The position numbers and the translations under genes were made by a program. The notes beneath the pieces were generated by a model. It made no database searches. It saw only the letters and a program-made list of their open reading frames with translations, and had not been told where the DNA came from. From JANYGM01 sp043764015 (GTDB lineage: Bacteria > Bacteroidota > Bacteroidia > Cytophagales > Thermonemataceae), in assembly GCA_043764015.1 (NCBI GenBank), contig JAYUKY010000104.1, forward strand, positions 36,642 to 100,641: a stretch of 64,000 bases of DNA. Reading direction: 5' to 3'. Below, piece after piece: positions 24,053 to 32,500 of this stretch. Every line of letters starts with the position of its first letter. Within the stretch, counting starts at the first letter, position 1.

Positions 24053-25351
24053 TTAAGCTATTCCGTTATTAAAAAACGCCTTAATTCCGTTTATAAGTCC
24101 TAAAATCTCTTCTTTTGTGTTGAAAGTGTGCAAACAAATCCGCAAAATCTCTTCTCCTTCCTTGACTGTTGGCGCAAGGATAGGACGAACATCAAAATTT
24201 TCTTTTTGAAGAAATGCCGCAAGTGCTTTAGTACACTCATTTCCGCCTATTTGCAAAATTTGAATGGGTGTAAAACTCTCTTTCAAAATGATATTTTCAG
24301 GGAAATCAGTCTTATTTTGGTTGAAAATATTTCTGAAATTTTCTCTAAAAAAATCAATATTTTCAAATAATTTCTGCTGCAAATTAGGATTATTTTTTAT
24401 CATTTCAAAAGCACATTTTACAGTTGCTAGACTGTGCAGAGTGGGAGCAGTTGTATAAATAAAACCTCTTGCAAAATTCACTAAATAATCAGTTAAGATT
24501 TTTGAGCCAACAATACACGCTCCATGTGTTCCAATAGCTTTTCCAAAGGTATAAATACGTGCAAAAACATCATTTTCAGAAATAATATTTTCCAAACCAC
24601 CCCTAGCCCCTCCTTCAAAGTAGGGGAATTTAGCTCCCCTCCTTCTTAAGGAGGGGTTGGGGGTGGTTATTTCTGGAAATTTCTCACAAAAAAGCCCGTT
24701 GCCATTTTCTCCAAAAATACCAGTACTATGCGCTTCATCTACAATCAAATGTGCGCCAAACTGCTTGCAAACGGCAGAAATGCCCAAAATATCTCCAAAA
24801 TCTCCGTCCATAGAATAAACAGACTCAATAATTACAAATTTTTCACCTATTTGGTTTTCTGTTGCTGATTTTTTTTCTGAAAATGCCAATTTCCTAGCCA
24901 AATCAGCCAAATCATTGTGTTTGAAGTAATAATTTTTAGCAAAACTTAGTTTTGTGCCTTCTCTTAGGCTTGCGTGAGCGAGGTCATCACAAATCAAGAT
25001 ATCATTTTTTTGTGAAATAGTGGCAATAAGCGCAGAATTAGCACTATAACCGGAATTAAATAACAAACAACTTTCACCACAAAACAAATCAGCCAAATAA
25101 GTTTCCAGCGCACACATATAAGGGTGTGTACCTGACACTAAACGTGAGCCAGTTGCGCCAAGTTGATAATTTTCTATTTGTGAAACTTCAGTTTCTGTAT
25201 TTTTTTGGAGAGTTTTACTTTGAGAAAGTCCTAAATAATCATTAGAACAAAAATCTACCATATTTTGCGTTTTGGTGCGCAAAATGCGCAGGTTTCCAGC
25301 AGTTTTTCTTGTAAATAGTTGCTTTTCTAGGCGTGAGAGTAGTGTATTCAT
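24053..25351 (-). CDS. bioF: 8-amino-7-oxononanoate synthase-like PLP enzyme with a repeat-derived insertion
   Basis: This alpha-oxoamine synthase of 432 residues is longer than typical BioF (about 385). Seen: the substrate loop VDFCSNDYLGLSQ; GSRLVSGTHPYMCALE; the cofactor-contacting DDLAHASLREG and VDEAHSTGIFG; and the PLP lysine in YTFGKAIGTHG (near 271). Between VDEAHSTG and the PLP lysine is an extra segment, TPNPSLRRRGAKFPYFEGGA and following residues (about 228-256). It is the in-frame translation of a palindromic repeat (24595-24668) found twice more in non-coding DNA here. Biotin synthesis is the likely role, but no other bio genes are adjacent; glycine C-acetyltransferase is an alternative. 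Confidence 0.8.
   Translation of the reverse strand: MNTLLSRLEKQLFTRKTAGNLRILRTKTQNMVDFCSNDYLGLSQSKTLQKNTETEVSQIENYQLGATGSRLVSGTHPYMCALETYLADLFCGESCLLFNSGYSANSALIATISQKNDILICDDLAHASLREGTKLSFAKNYYFKHNDLADLARKLAFSEKKSATENQIGEKFVIIESVYSMDGDFGDILGISAVCKQFGAHLIVDEAHSTGIFGENGNGLFCEKFPEITTPNPSLRRRGAKFPYFEGGARGGLENIISENDVFARIYTFGKAIGTHGACIVGSKILTDYLVNFARGFIYTTAPTLHSLATVKCAFEMIKNNPNLQQKLFENIDFFRENFRNIFNQNKTDFPENIILKESFTPIQILQIGGNECTKALAAFLQKENFDVRPILAPTVKEGEEILRICLHTFNTKEEILGLINGIKAFFNNGIA
24595..24668. repeat. ACCACCCC/GGGGTGGT palindrome inside the bioF-like coding sequence
   Basis: The 74-base palindrome AACCACCCCTAGCCCC...GGTTGGGGGTGGTT has an inner AGGGGAATTTAGCTCCCCT core. The same element occurs at 26328-26402 and as a half copy at 15083-15118. 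It keeps the reading frame open through the gene. Confidence 0.9.
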
Positions 25352-25711
25352 TATAAATTGTTCTGAAGATAGCTAAATGTAACAGCTATAAAATGAAAAA
25401 AAAGATGCCAAAAATTTGACATCTCTTTCCAGTTAAACAAAAATTGAACACTATGCAAATCCTATACGTAAATGCTTCTAAAAAAGTTTCAAAAAATTTA
25501 AAAAAAATGATTTTTCTTCAAAATAGATCAAAAAATGTTAAAAATATTTTTTATCTTATTGATAATCAAGGAGATAATTTTATTCAATTTATTCAAAACT
25601 TTTAATTATTTTCAAAACTTTTAATAAATGTTCCAACTACTAAAAAAATAACGTAAATTTGTAATAGGATTAACACAATTATTTTTCAACCTATATTTTC
25701 CTCCAACTTTT
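25352..25711. other. Divergent intergenic region, AT-rich
   Basis: This 360-base gap between the bioF-like gene (minus) and the Cys-rich gene (plus) is very AT-rich. A TAAATTTG -7 element (25654-25661) lies 51 bases before the 25712 start. No repeat or RNA gene is recognised. Confidence 0.5.
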
Positions 25712-26254
25712 ATGAACGCTACCTATATAAAACCTATTTTTGTGCTATTTTTACTATTAGGAGGATATTTTTTTAATACTGAATTTGAAAATCATACACA
25801 CATCAGTAAAGATTTACAAACATATTCACACCCACAAGAAGATTCTTTGCGTTGTACAAAATGCGTGGGGCTGCATTATAGCAGAGCATTAGCTATAAAA
25901 GCACCTAAAACAAAAGGATTAGACAAAAAAAGAGGAAGTGGTTTTGAAGGCTATTGCAATGCTTATCATTGTTATCAGGGCAAATGTATGCAATGTCGTG
26001 GCTATGGTGATTGCATACGTTGTTATGGAAAAGGTATTATCAAAAAAAACAAAGAGGACTGTCCAGCCTGTGAAAATGGCAAATGTAATGTGTGTTTGGG
26101 AACAGCTTTGTGTGCCGTTTGTAAAGGTGATGGAATGAAAGTTTGTAGGCAATGCAACGGTTTGGGCAAATATATCCCAAAAGAACCAATCAAAACAGAT
26201 TCTACTGATGAAGATGACCCGCTTTTTAAGAAAAAGAAAAAAGAAGACGAGTAA
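25712..26254 (+). CDS. Exported Cys-rich protein with DnaJ-type zinc-finger repeats
   Basis: The protein has 180 residues. An N-terminal hydrophobic segment (about 5-22) suggests a signal or membrane anchor. The mature part has about sixteen Cys, mostly in CxxC pairs: CTKC near 49, then closely spaced CMQC, CIRC, CPAC, CNVC, CAVC and CRQC, several in the DnaJ central-domain pattern CxxCxGxG (CRQCNGLGKY). There is no J-domain. A charged C-terminus (DDPLFKKKKKEDE) ends it. This suggests a metal-binding or redox protein facing the periplasm. It is monocistronic with its own -7 element at 25654-25661. Confidence 0.6.
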   Translation: MNATYIKPIFVLFLLLGGYFFNTEFENHTHISKDLQTYSHPQEDSLRCTKCVGLHYSRALAIKAPKTKGLDKKRGSGFEGYCNAYHCYQGKCMQCRGYGDCIRCYGKGIIKKNKEDCPACENGKCNVCLGTALCAVCKGDGMKVCRQCNGLGKYIPKEPIKTDSTDEDDPLFKKKKKEDE

Positions 26255-26276
26255 GTTTAATTAAATAATTAAATAA

Positions 26277-26452
26277 TAGAGTTTTATTATTTGATTATCA
26301 AGTATTCAGCAATAAGTAAGTATTAGAAACCACCCCCACCCCCTCTTTGGGAAGGAGGGGAGTTTTATTCCCTTCCTTTCTAAGGAGGGGTTAGGGGTGG
26401 TTATGAAATACTTAATACATAACTTATTCATTATCAAGATATAAAAACTCTA
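26277..26452. repeat. MITE-like element with TAGAGTTTT ends and the full ACCACCCC palindrome
   Basis: The terminal inverted repeats TAGAGTTTT (26277-26285) and AAAACTCTA (26444-26452) enclose sub-terminal arms AAGTATTCAGCAATAAGT / ACTTAATACATAACTTATT. The palindrome AACCACCCCC...AGGGGTGGTT lies at 26328-26402. The copy at 15058-15154 has related ends (AGAGTTTAT) but only half the inner palindrome. Confidence 0.75.
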
Positions 26453-26469
26453 ATTAAGATGTTTATTTT

Positions 26470-26560
26470 TTGCAAAAGGTATCAAAAAAATCCGCTTTTG
26501 TTTGGTGTTTTAGCGTAGCGACACCACACTAAAACACTAACAAAGGCAGAGAATATCAGC
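26470..26560. repeat. Short copy of the GCAAAAGGTATC / GTTTGGTGTTTTAGCG element
   Basis: It starts TTGCAAAAGGTATC, then TTTGTTTGGTGTTTTAGCG, TAGCGACACC, and a degraded return arm (ACACTAAAACACTAACAAAGGC). It shares its left end and arm with the larger copy at 28775-28962. Confidence 0.75.
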
Positions 26561-26562
26561 AA

Positions 26563-26600
26563 TAAAAATCCATCTATAAAATTTTTATAGATGGATTTTT
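26563..26600. terminator. Terminator of gdhA
   Basis: A long perfect stem (AAAAATCCATCTATAAAA with its complement) lies just past the gdhA stop. The flanks are A/T runs, so it can act on both strands. Confidence 0.8.
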
Positions 26601-26620
26601 TATTTCAAATCTCCAAAATA

Positions 26621-28045
26621 TTAAGGGAAAATGCCCATCATTTGGTAGCTAAGCGCAATTTTGCGGATAGCAATATAAAAAGCAGCAGTACGCAAATCTG
26701 TGATACTTGGTGTTTGTATCATAGCTTCACGTATTTCGTGGTAAGCCGTAATCATAGAATCTTCCAGACCAGAACGCACAATATCTTCTTCATCTGCGCC
26801 CTGCGTAAGTTCCATACGTTCTTCTATACTGATTTTTTTGCCTGTTGCATCTTCCAAGGCATTGACAATTCTGTTGTAAGATTTTTCTTCTGCACGTTTG
26901 CCCATACGCCCAAAACGTACATTAGAAAGGTTTTTCAACCATTCAAAATAAGAAACTGTTACTCCTCCCGCATTCAAATACAAATCAGGAATAATAACCA
27001 CACCTTTTTTGAGAAGTATAATCTCTGCATCTCTCGTAACAGGTCCGTTTGCTGCTTCTGCAATAACTTTTGCCTTTATTTTATCTGCATTTCCTTCGTG
27101 GATTTGGTTTTCCAAAGCTGCAGGAATAAGAATGTCGCAAGCCATTTCTAATAAATCACTAGAATTAGGGATATTAGTAGCATTTGCAAAGTTTAGGATA
27201 GATTTATTGTGTTTGCGGTGCTTAAACAGCTCTTCTATATCAAGTCCGTTAGCATCATAAACGCCACCTTCAAATTCTGCAATACCCACAACCAATGCGC
27301 CTTCTTCTTGCAAAAACTTAGCAGAATAATAACCCACATTACCAAAACCTTGAATAATAACTGTTTTGCCTTTAAGACCTGCTGAAAGTCCTATTTTCTC
27401 TGTATCTTCAGCAAAAGAGAAAAATTCTCTCAAACCAAAAAACACACCCAAACCAGTAGCTTCAGTACGTCCTCTAATACCACCAAGCCCAATAGGCTTA
27501 CCAGTAACGCAACCTTGCGCACCTGTGTCGCCATGTTTGAAAGTCATATAAGTATCTGCAATCCAAGCCATTTCACGGCTTCCTGTGCCATAATCAGGTG
27601 CTGGTACGTCCATTGCAGGACCTATCAAGTTTTTCTTAATAAGTTCTGACGCAAAACGTCTAGTAACTTTTTCCAAAGTTTTCTCTGTATGCTCACGAGG
27701 GTTGATTTTCACGCCACCTTTTGCACCACCAAATGGCACGTTTACAACGGCACATTTGAAAGTCATAAGGGTTGCAAGTGCCTTTACTTCGTCTTCAGAA
27801 ACAGACATACTGTAGCGAATACCGCCTTTTGTAGGCAATTTGTGATGGCTATGTTGGACACGTATGCCTTCCACATTTTTGATTTCGCCATCAATTTCTA
27901 CAGGAAATTGCACCTTATAAACACTATTACAAAGCCTTATTTGCTCCAAAACCCCTGCTGGGAGGTTGGTGTGCGCTGCCGCTTTGTCGTAATAATACAT
28001 CACAGTGTCTAAGAATTTTTTGCCTTCTTCTTCGTGATTATCCAT
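26621..28045 (-). CDS. gdhA: Glu/Leu/Phe/Val dehydrogenase (glutamate dehydrogenase)
   Basis: The protein has 474 residues. The dimerisation domain carries the catalytic signature VNVPFGGAKGGVKINP (near 107-122) with the glutamate-binding PTKGGIRYS (near 73) and MDVPAPDYGTGSREMAW. The NAD(P)-binding domain has VIIQGFGNVGYYSAKFL (near 229), then ILIPAALENQI and AEAANGPVT. The closest functional group is NAD-type glutamate dehydrogenase, which interconverts glutamate and 2-oxoglutarate; other amino-acid substrates cannot be excluded from motifs alone. It is monocistronic with a strong terminator. Confidence 0.92.
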   Translation of the reverse strand: MDNHEEEGKKFLDTVMYYYDKAAAHTNLPAGVLEQIRLCNSVYKVQFPVEIDGEIKNVEGIRVQHSHHKLPTKGGIRYSMSVSEDEVKALATLMTFKCAVVNVPFGGAKGGVKINPREHTEKTLEKVTRRFASELIKKNLIGPAMDVPAPDYGTGSREMAWIADTYMTFKHGDTGAQGCVTGKPIGLGGIRGRTEATGLGVFFGLREFFSFAEDTEKIGLSAGLKGKTVIIQGFGNVGYYSAKFLQEEGALVVGIAEFEGGVYDANGLDIEELFKHRKHNKSILNFANATNIPNSSDLLEMACDILIPAALENQIHEGNADKIKAKVIAEAANGPVTRDAEIILLKKGVVIIPDLYLNAGGVTVSYFEWLKNLSNVRFGRMGKRAEEKSYNRIVNALEDATGKKISIEERMELTQGADEEDIVRSGLEDSMITAYHEIREAMIQTPSITDLRTAAFYIAIRKIALSYQMMGIFP

Positions 28046-28191
28046 ATTGTTGGTTTATATAAAAAGATAAATAACTCATTATTTAGGTGCAAATATCTTA
28101 AAAAATCTTTGAATAATGATAATTTTTCTGAAAATTTTTCTATTTATTTTTGAAATATTTGGGAATTAGCTTTTGAATTTAGGAAAAACAA

Positions 28192-28222
28192 AATAAGCAC
28201 CTAAATTTTAGGTGCTTATTGG
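28192..28222 (-). terminator. Terminator of the XRE gene
   Basis: AATAAGCACCTAAA pairs with TTTAGGTGCTTATT. The same core (GCACCTAAATTTAGGTGC) recurs in the terminator at 29466-29492. Confidence 0.75.
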
Positions 28223-28243
28223 GTAGATTTTATTGTAAAATTA

Positions 28244-28705
28244 CTAGAAAATTTCTGCAAAACGTGGATATATTTGGGCTATTTTCTTAAAATAGGTAGC
28301 TACTTTCTTCTCGTGTTTTAGTTCTCTTTCTTTTAATAAAATTATTTCCTCTTGCAGGTCTTCTGTTTTTACTTCAACAATTTGATTTTCAGATGGTTGA
28401 ACTTCTTTTGTTGACGCCACCAAATCAGCGAGTGAAACATCTAGATGGTAGGCTATTTCTTCTAGTGTGTCTATTGTAAAATTGTGCATTCCGCTCGTCC
28501 ATTTTGATATTTCTGATGGATTTTTGCCCATTATTTTGGCAAATTGGGAATAAGAAAAGCCTTTTGCTTTGATTAAATCATCTATCTGACAAGCAAGTGC
28601 TATTCTTGTTGAGTTCTGTATTCTTTGAAGAGGTGGTGTTTCTGCTAATATTCGTGCAATTATTGCACTCTTCATTTTTCTTGCTGGTTTATAATGTTGT
28701 GTCAT
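28244..28705 (-). CDS. XRE-family transcriptional regulator (HigA-like) with the shared LKER tail
   Basis: The protein has 153 residues. A helix-turn-helix of the Cro/C1 type is at about 38-98 (GFSYSQFAKIMGKNPSEISKW, then DTLEEIAYHLDVSLADL). The preceding helix (MKSAIIARILAETPPLQRIQ) resembles antitoxin HigA-type proteins. After a polar linker, the last ~38 residues (LLKERELKHEKK...FKKIAQIYPRFAEIF) match the tails of the 21024-21455 membrane protein and the 9549-9701 small protein. No toxin gene is adjacent: a palindrome-rich gap lies upstream and gdhA downstream. DNA binding is well supported; the role as antitoxin or orphan regulator is open. Confidence 0.75.
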   Translation of the reverse strand: MTQHYKPARKMKSAIIARILAETPPLQRIQNSTRIALACQIDDLIKAKGFSYSQFAKIMGKNPSEISKWTSGMHNFTIDTLEEIAYHLDVSLADLVASTKEVQPSENQIVEVKTEDLQEEIILLKERELKHEKKVATYFKKIAQIYPRFAEIF

Positions 28706-28774
28706 CTTCGTTAAATTGTTGATATTTTATTTGATGTAACATATTGTATATTAGGTATTTACACCTTAAATTAC

Positions 28775-28962
28775 TTGCAAAAGGTCTATCTAAAACCTAT
28801 ATTAAAAACCGCTGTTGTTTGGTGTTTTAGCGCAGCGACACCGACAAAGAACTGCAACAAACAATGTATTTTTTGCTTGTGCGTATTGTTCTACGTAATT
28901 CGTTGTTGGTGTCGCTGTGCTAAAACACCAAACAACAGCGGTTTTTTTGATACCTTTTGCAG
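28775..28962. repeat. Long inverted repeat, GCAAAAGGTATC-type element
   Basis: The ends TTGCAAAAGGTCTATC (28775-28790) and GATACCTTTTGCAG (28949-28962) are inverted. Arms of about 39 bp lie at 28804-28842 and 28908-28946 (GCTGTTGTTTGGTGTTTTAG core) with about one mismatch. The 65-base loop is unique. A shorter relative is at 26470-26560. It has MITE-like form with no encoded protein. Confidence 0.8.
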
Positions 28963-29086
28963 AAAAATAATGATATAACTATTTGATTATAAAAGTATTA
29001 TATTCTATTTATTAACAACAAATTAAAGTTTAGGTTACCTACAAACTTGTTATTTATTAGTTCTATTTCTTTGTCTATTATTTTTT

Positions 29087-29148
29087 AGCCATTGCTTGTG
29101 TCTTCACAAGCAATATAGATGTTGTTTGTGAAGACACAAACAACGGCT
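29087..29148. repeat. TTGTGTCTTCACAA inverted repeat
   Basis: AGCCATTGCTTGTGTCTTCA pairs imperfectly with TGAAGACACAAACAACGGCT across a short spacer. Each half also contains CTTGTG/CACAAG. A fragment with the same theme (GCCGTTGCTTGTGTTTCCAC) lies at about 35080-35106, between nqrC and nqrD. Confidence 0.65.
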
Positions 29149-29260
29149 TTTACAGATTTTTCACTCTTTTTAGGACTACTTTATCTGTATTATTAAATAG
29201 TCTTTGAAAAGATGAAATTATTTAGTTCTCGTTCCTAACAACAGTGTTAGTTTGCATTAC

Positions 29261-29416
29261 GGTCCAGCGGACTGATATATTTATAGAAAACAAGTCAAAA
29301 ATGTATTTCGCTCTAGCGGAGCGCAATATTTATAAAACTAGCCCTTGCTAGTGTCGCTCCGCTGGAGCGAAATACAAATATAACGATATTTCTATAAATA
29401 TGCCGTTCCGCTGGAA
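29261..29416. repeat. Nested inverted repeat with GCTCCGCTGGAGC arms
   Basis: The inner arms GTATTTCGCTCTAGCGGAGCG (29303-29323) and CGCTCCGCTGGAGCGAAATAC (29355-29375) are nearly perfect, and each is itself partly palindromic. The outer arms run from GGTCCAGCGGACTGATATAT (29261) to ATAAATATGCCGTTCCGCTG, ending near 29416. The nested form is the same as at 3530-3672 and 12071-12237. Confidence 0.7.
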
Positions 29417-29465
29417 CTAATACAGAATAAGTGTAAATCAAAAATATTTTTTACTTGTAAGTTAA

Positions 29466-29495
29466 AAAAAGCACCTAAATTTAGGTGCTTTTGTG
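29466..29495 (-). terminator. Terminator of the DUF2723 gene
   Basis: AAAAAGCACCTAAA pairs with TTTAGGTGCTTTT. It lies just past the stop codon at 29508 and is nearly identical in core to the terminator at 28192-28222. Confidence 0.75.
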
Positions 29496-29507
29496 TTAAT
29501 CTTAACT

Positions 29508-32500
29508 TTATTTTTTGGTAGAATCTTTCTTTGGCATTTCCACAGGGATTTCTGGGGCTGTTTCTCTCTTTCTATTAAATTCTTTCATCAGTTCTTTGTA
29601 TTTGGTGGTCATCATATTTCTGATTTTGTCCGCCTCAACAATATTTTTAGATGTTCTCAAAGAATTTTCAATACTTTGTAGCATAACATAACTCATATAA
29701 CGCTCCCTACGGTCATTGATACTTTTTTCGTACATATAATCTAGCTGTGCTTGTACTTGCTTACTAATCTCATCACAATAGGGCAAAGCCTGTTTTGTTT
29801 CACCTGCTTCCAAAAGTGCGCCCACCATTTGCGCTGTATAAAGGTCGTGTCTAAATACACTAGGAGGCATTTTTGCCAACGCAAAAAGGATAGTTTCTTT
29901 TGCTTTTTCTTTCTTGTTTTCTATTAAAAGTTGTCTTGCAAGCGTTTCAAAATTACTTCTCAAATTATAGATAAAACGGTAGTAATTCTCATCATAATAA
30001 CGCTTAGGATTATCTAGTTCTCTATAATAAAATTTCTTATCAAAAGATTTTCCATTAAGCATAATTTGCTCTCCTTTCACCATATTTTTGTACATAATAT
30101 CTGTGTTTACGTACTCCATTACGCCTTGCTCACCCTTATAACCCACTTGCGCAGGCACAAGGCGTTTTGCTAAACCTTCTAATTGCAAATACTCTTGCAA
30201 ACCTAAATTTTGGCTCTGTCCAAGTGTTGTAGAGAAATAAATAGGGCGTTTCCAGTTGTTATTGGCAATCATATCCAAAATAAGCAAATCATCTTTATAA
30301 AAAGTGGTTCTATCAGAGTTCCAGCCCATAGCATTGCTGACAAGTGAATCTGCATCAGGCGGAATTTGTCCTTTTATTTGGTCTAATGGCGTTTCTACCA
30401 AAAGTTTTGCAGATGGAATAGTTGTAACAGTATCAATACTAATCAAGTTTTCAATGCTTTGCGTTCTTGCATAGTCATCTAAACGGAACATTTGTGTACG
30501 TGTTGTGTAGCCACCGCTACCATCTTTTGCTTCCTCTGCAAAACGCACCATCAAGCCTTGCGTAAATTTACTGCCTTCTTTGAGTAATTTAAGGTATTCT
30601 TTCAAAGGAACACCATTTTTATAGACTTTTTGTGCTTCTTCTTTTGACAAATAAGGGCTTGGATAAACAACTATTCTTTCATTTATGCCTTGTCTAAAAT
30701 CTTTTTCTTCCAAAGAAATAGGCAAAGGTGCAGACTCATAAGCAGCAGTTTTCATTTGCCCTGCATACCAATCTGTTCCCAAAAGGCTCAAATTACATAC
30801 TCTCACGTCTGTACGGTAGCCTTCTACTTCTTGTACATACCAAAGTGGGAAAGTATCATTGTCGCCACCAGTAAATAAAATAGCATTTGGCGCACAAGAA
30901 TTAAGTAAATTTTTAGCAGAATCAACAGAATGATAACGCCCAGAACGGTTGTGGTCGTCCCAACCTTGTTGCAACATAATAATAGGAACAATACTTCCTA
31001 TCACAGTAGCAATCATTGGCGCAAGTATTTCAGCTTTATTTTTATTTTTGATAAGTGTAGAAATCCATTCAGAAAGTGCCATAACGCCCAAGCCAATCCA
31101 TATTGCAAAAGCATAAAAAGACCCAACATAAATATAATCTCTCTCTCGTGGCTCTGTTGGCGGAGAATTAAGATACAAAACAAGCGCAATTCCTGTCAAG
31201 AAGAAAAGCAAAGTCGTAACAATAAAAACTTTTTTATCTCTCAAAAACGTAAAGAAAAAGCCCATTACACCAAGTAGAAGAGGTAAAGCATAAAATCTAT
31301 TACGTGCTTTATTTTCTGTAATACTTTTAGGAAGACCTTTATCAGAGGCAAAAGGAGAAAGAGAACCCGCGCCTTCTGCATCACTTTCACGCCCCACGAA
31401 ATTCCACCCAAAATAACGCAAATACATTGTTCCGAGCTGATAGGTGAACAAAAATTGTACATTATGCTTAAAAGTCGGCTCTTCATATTCACCTGTTGCC
31501 TCATCTTTGGTAAGTCCAAGCATATTGGCGTAAAGTTCCTCGTGACCTTCTCCTCTGCTATGTAGGCGTGGGAAAAGCACATTTTTATCAAAAGTTGTTT
31601 TAGTTTTTTTGCCTATGACAATGTATTTACCTTTTTTGGCATCTTTTCTATAAATTGGGTCTGTATCTTCGTATTTAATAGGACTTGAAGTGAACTTTGG
31701 ACCATAAAAAAGTGGTCTGTCGCCATACTGTTCACGTTTTAGGTAAGAAACAAAACTAACAATATCTTCTGGATTATTTTCATCAATAGGAGGATTGTAT
31801 TGAGAACGTATAAGTACCATTCCATAAGATGCATAACCAATCAGAATGAATGCTACGCTCATCAGAGCAGTATTTAATAATACTTTTTTGTGTTTGATAG
31901 AATAATAAATGCTATAAACTAAGCCAGAAAGTAGCATTATTACAAAGAAAGCCAAACCAACACCAAATGGCATTCCCATTGAATTGACAAAGAAAACTTC
32001 AAAACTTCCTGCAATACTTGGAAGACCAGGAATTACGCCCAACATCACAAATAAAATAATAAAACCACTAAGTGCTAGTGCCGTAATGGTGCCTTGTAGC
32101 GTTGTAGTCTTGTATTTTTTGTAATAATAAATCATTCCTAGCGCAGGAATAGCAACCAAATTAAGCAAATGGACACCAATTGAAAGCCCAATCATATACG
32201 CAATAAGTATCAACCAACGGTTTGAACGCTGCTGGTCTGCCGCATCAATTCTGTCCCATTTGAGCATTGCCCAAAATACAAAAGCCGTAAAAAATGACGA
32301 CATAGCATAAACTTCTGCCTCAACAGCTGAAAACCAAAATGAATCAGAAAATGTATAAGCTAATGCCCCTACTGCACCTGCGCCCATAAGTAAGTGCGTT
32401 TGCGACTTGCTAGGCTCAAAAGTGTTAGAATCTCCATAATTATTGGTATTGTATGTAAGTGTTGGCAACAACTTGATACCAAGCATTGTAATAGACCAAA

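Larger units (their letters stand above)
26255..26620. other. Gene-free interval made of three repeat elements and a terminator
   Basis: The interval contains, in order, the MITE-like element with the ACCACCCC palindrome (26277-26452), the GCAAAAGGTATC-type element (26470-26560) and a bidirectional terminator (26563-26600). Essentially no unique sequence remains. Confidence 0.7.
28706..29507. other. 802-base gene-free palindrome cluster
   Basis: The interval holds three unrelated inverted-repeat elements in tandem (28775-28962, 29087-29148, 29261-29416) and a terminator (29466-29492). AT-rich spacers separate them. No open frame with coding character is seen. Confidence 0.7.

Noticed and set aside
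22997..25351. A phage or defence island around the polynucleotide kinase gene
   Set aside because: The flanking genes are an SDR and a bioF-like enzyme, with no integrase, capsid or restriction genes.
28244..28705. The XRE protein as antitoxin of a complete toxin-antitoxin pair
   Set aside because: No small gene lies within several hundred bases on either side; the flanks are palindromes and gdhA.
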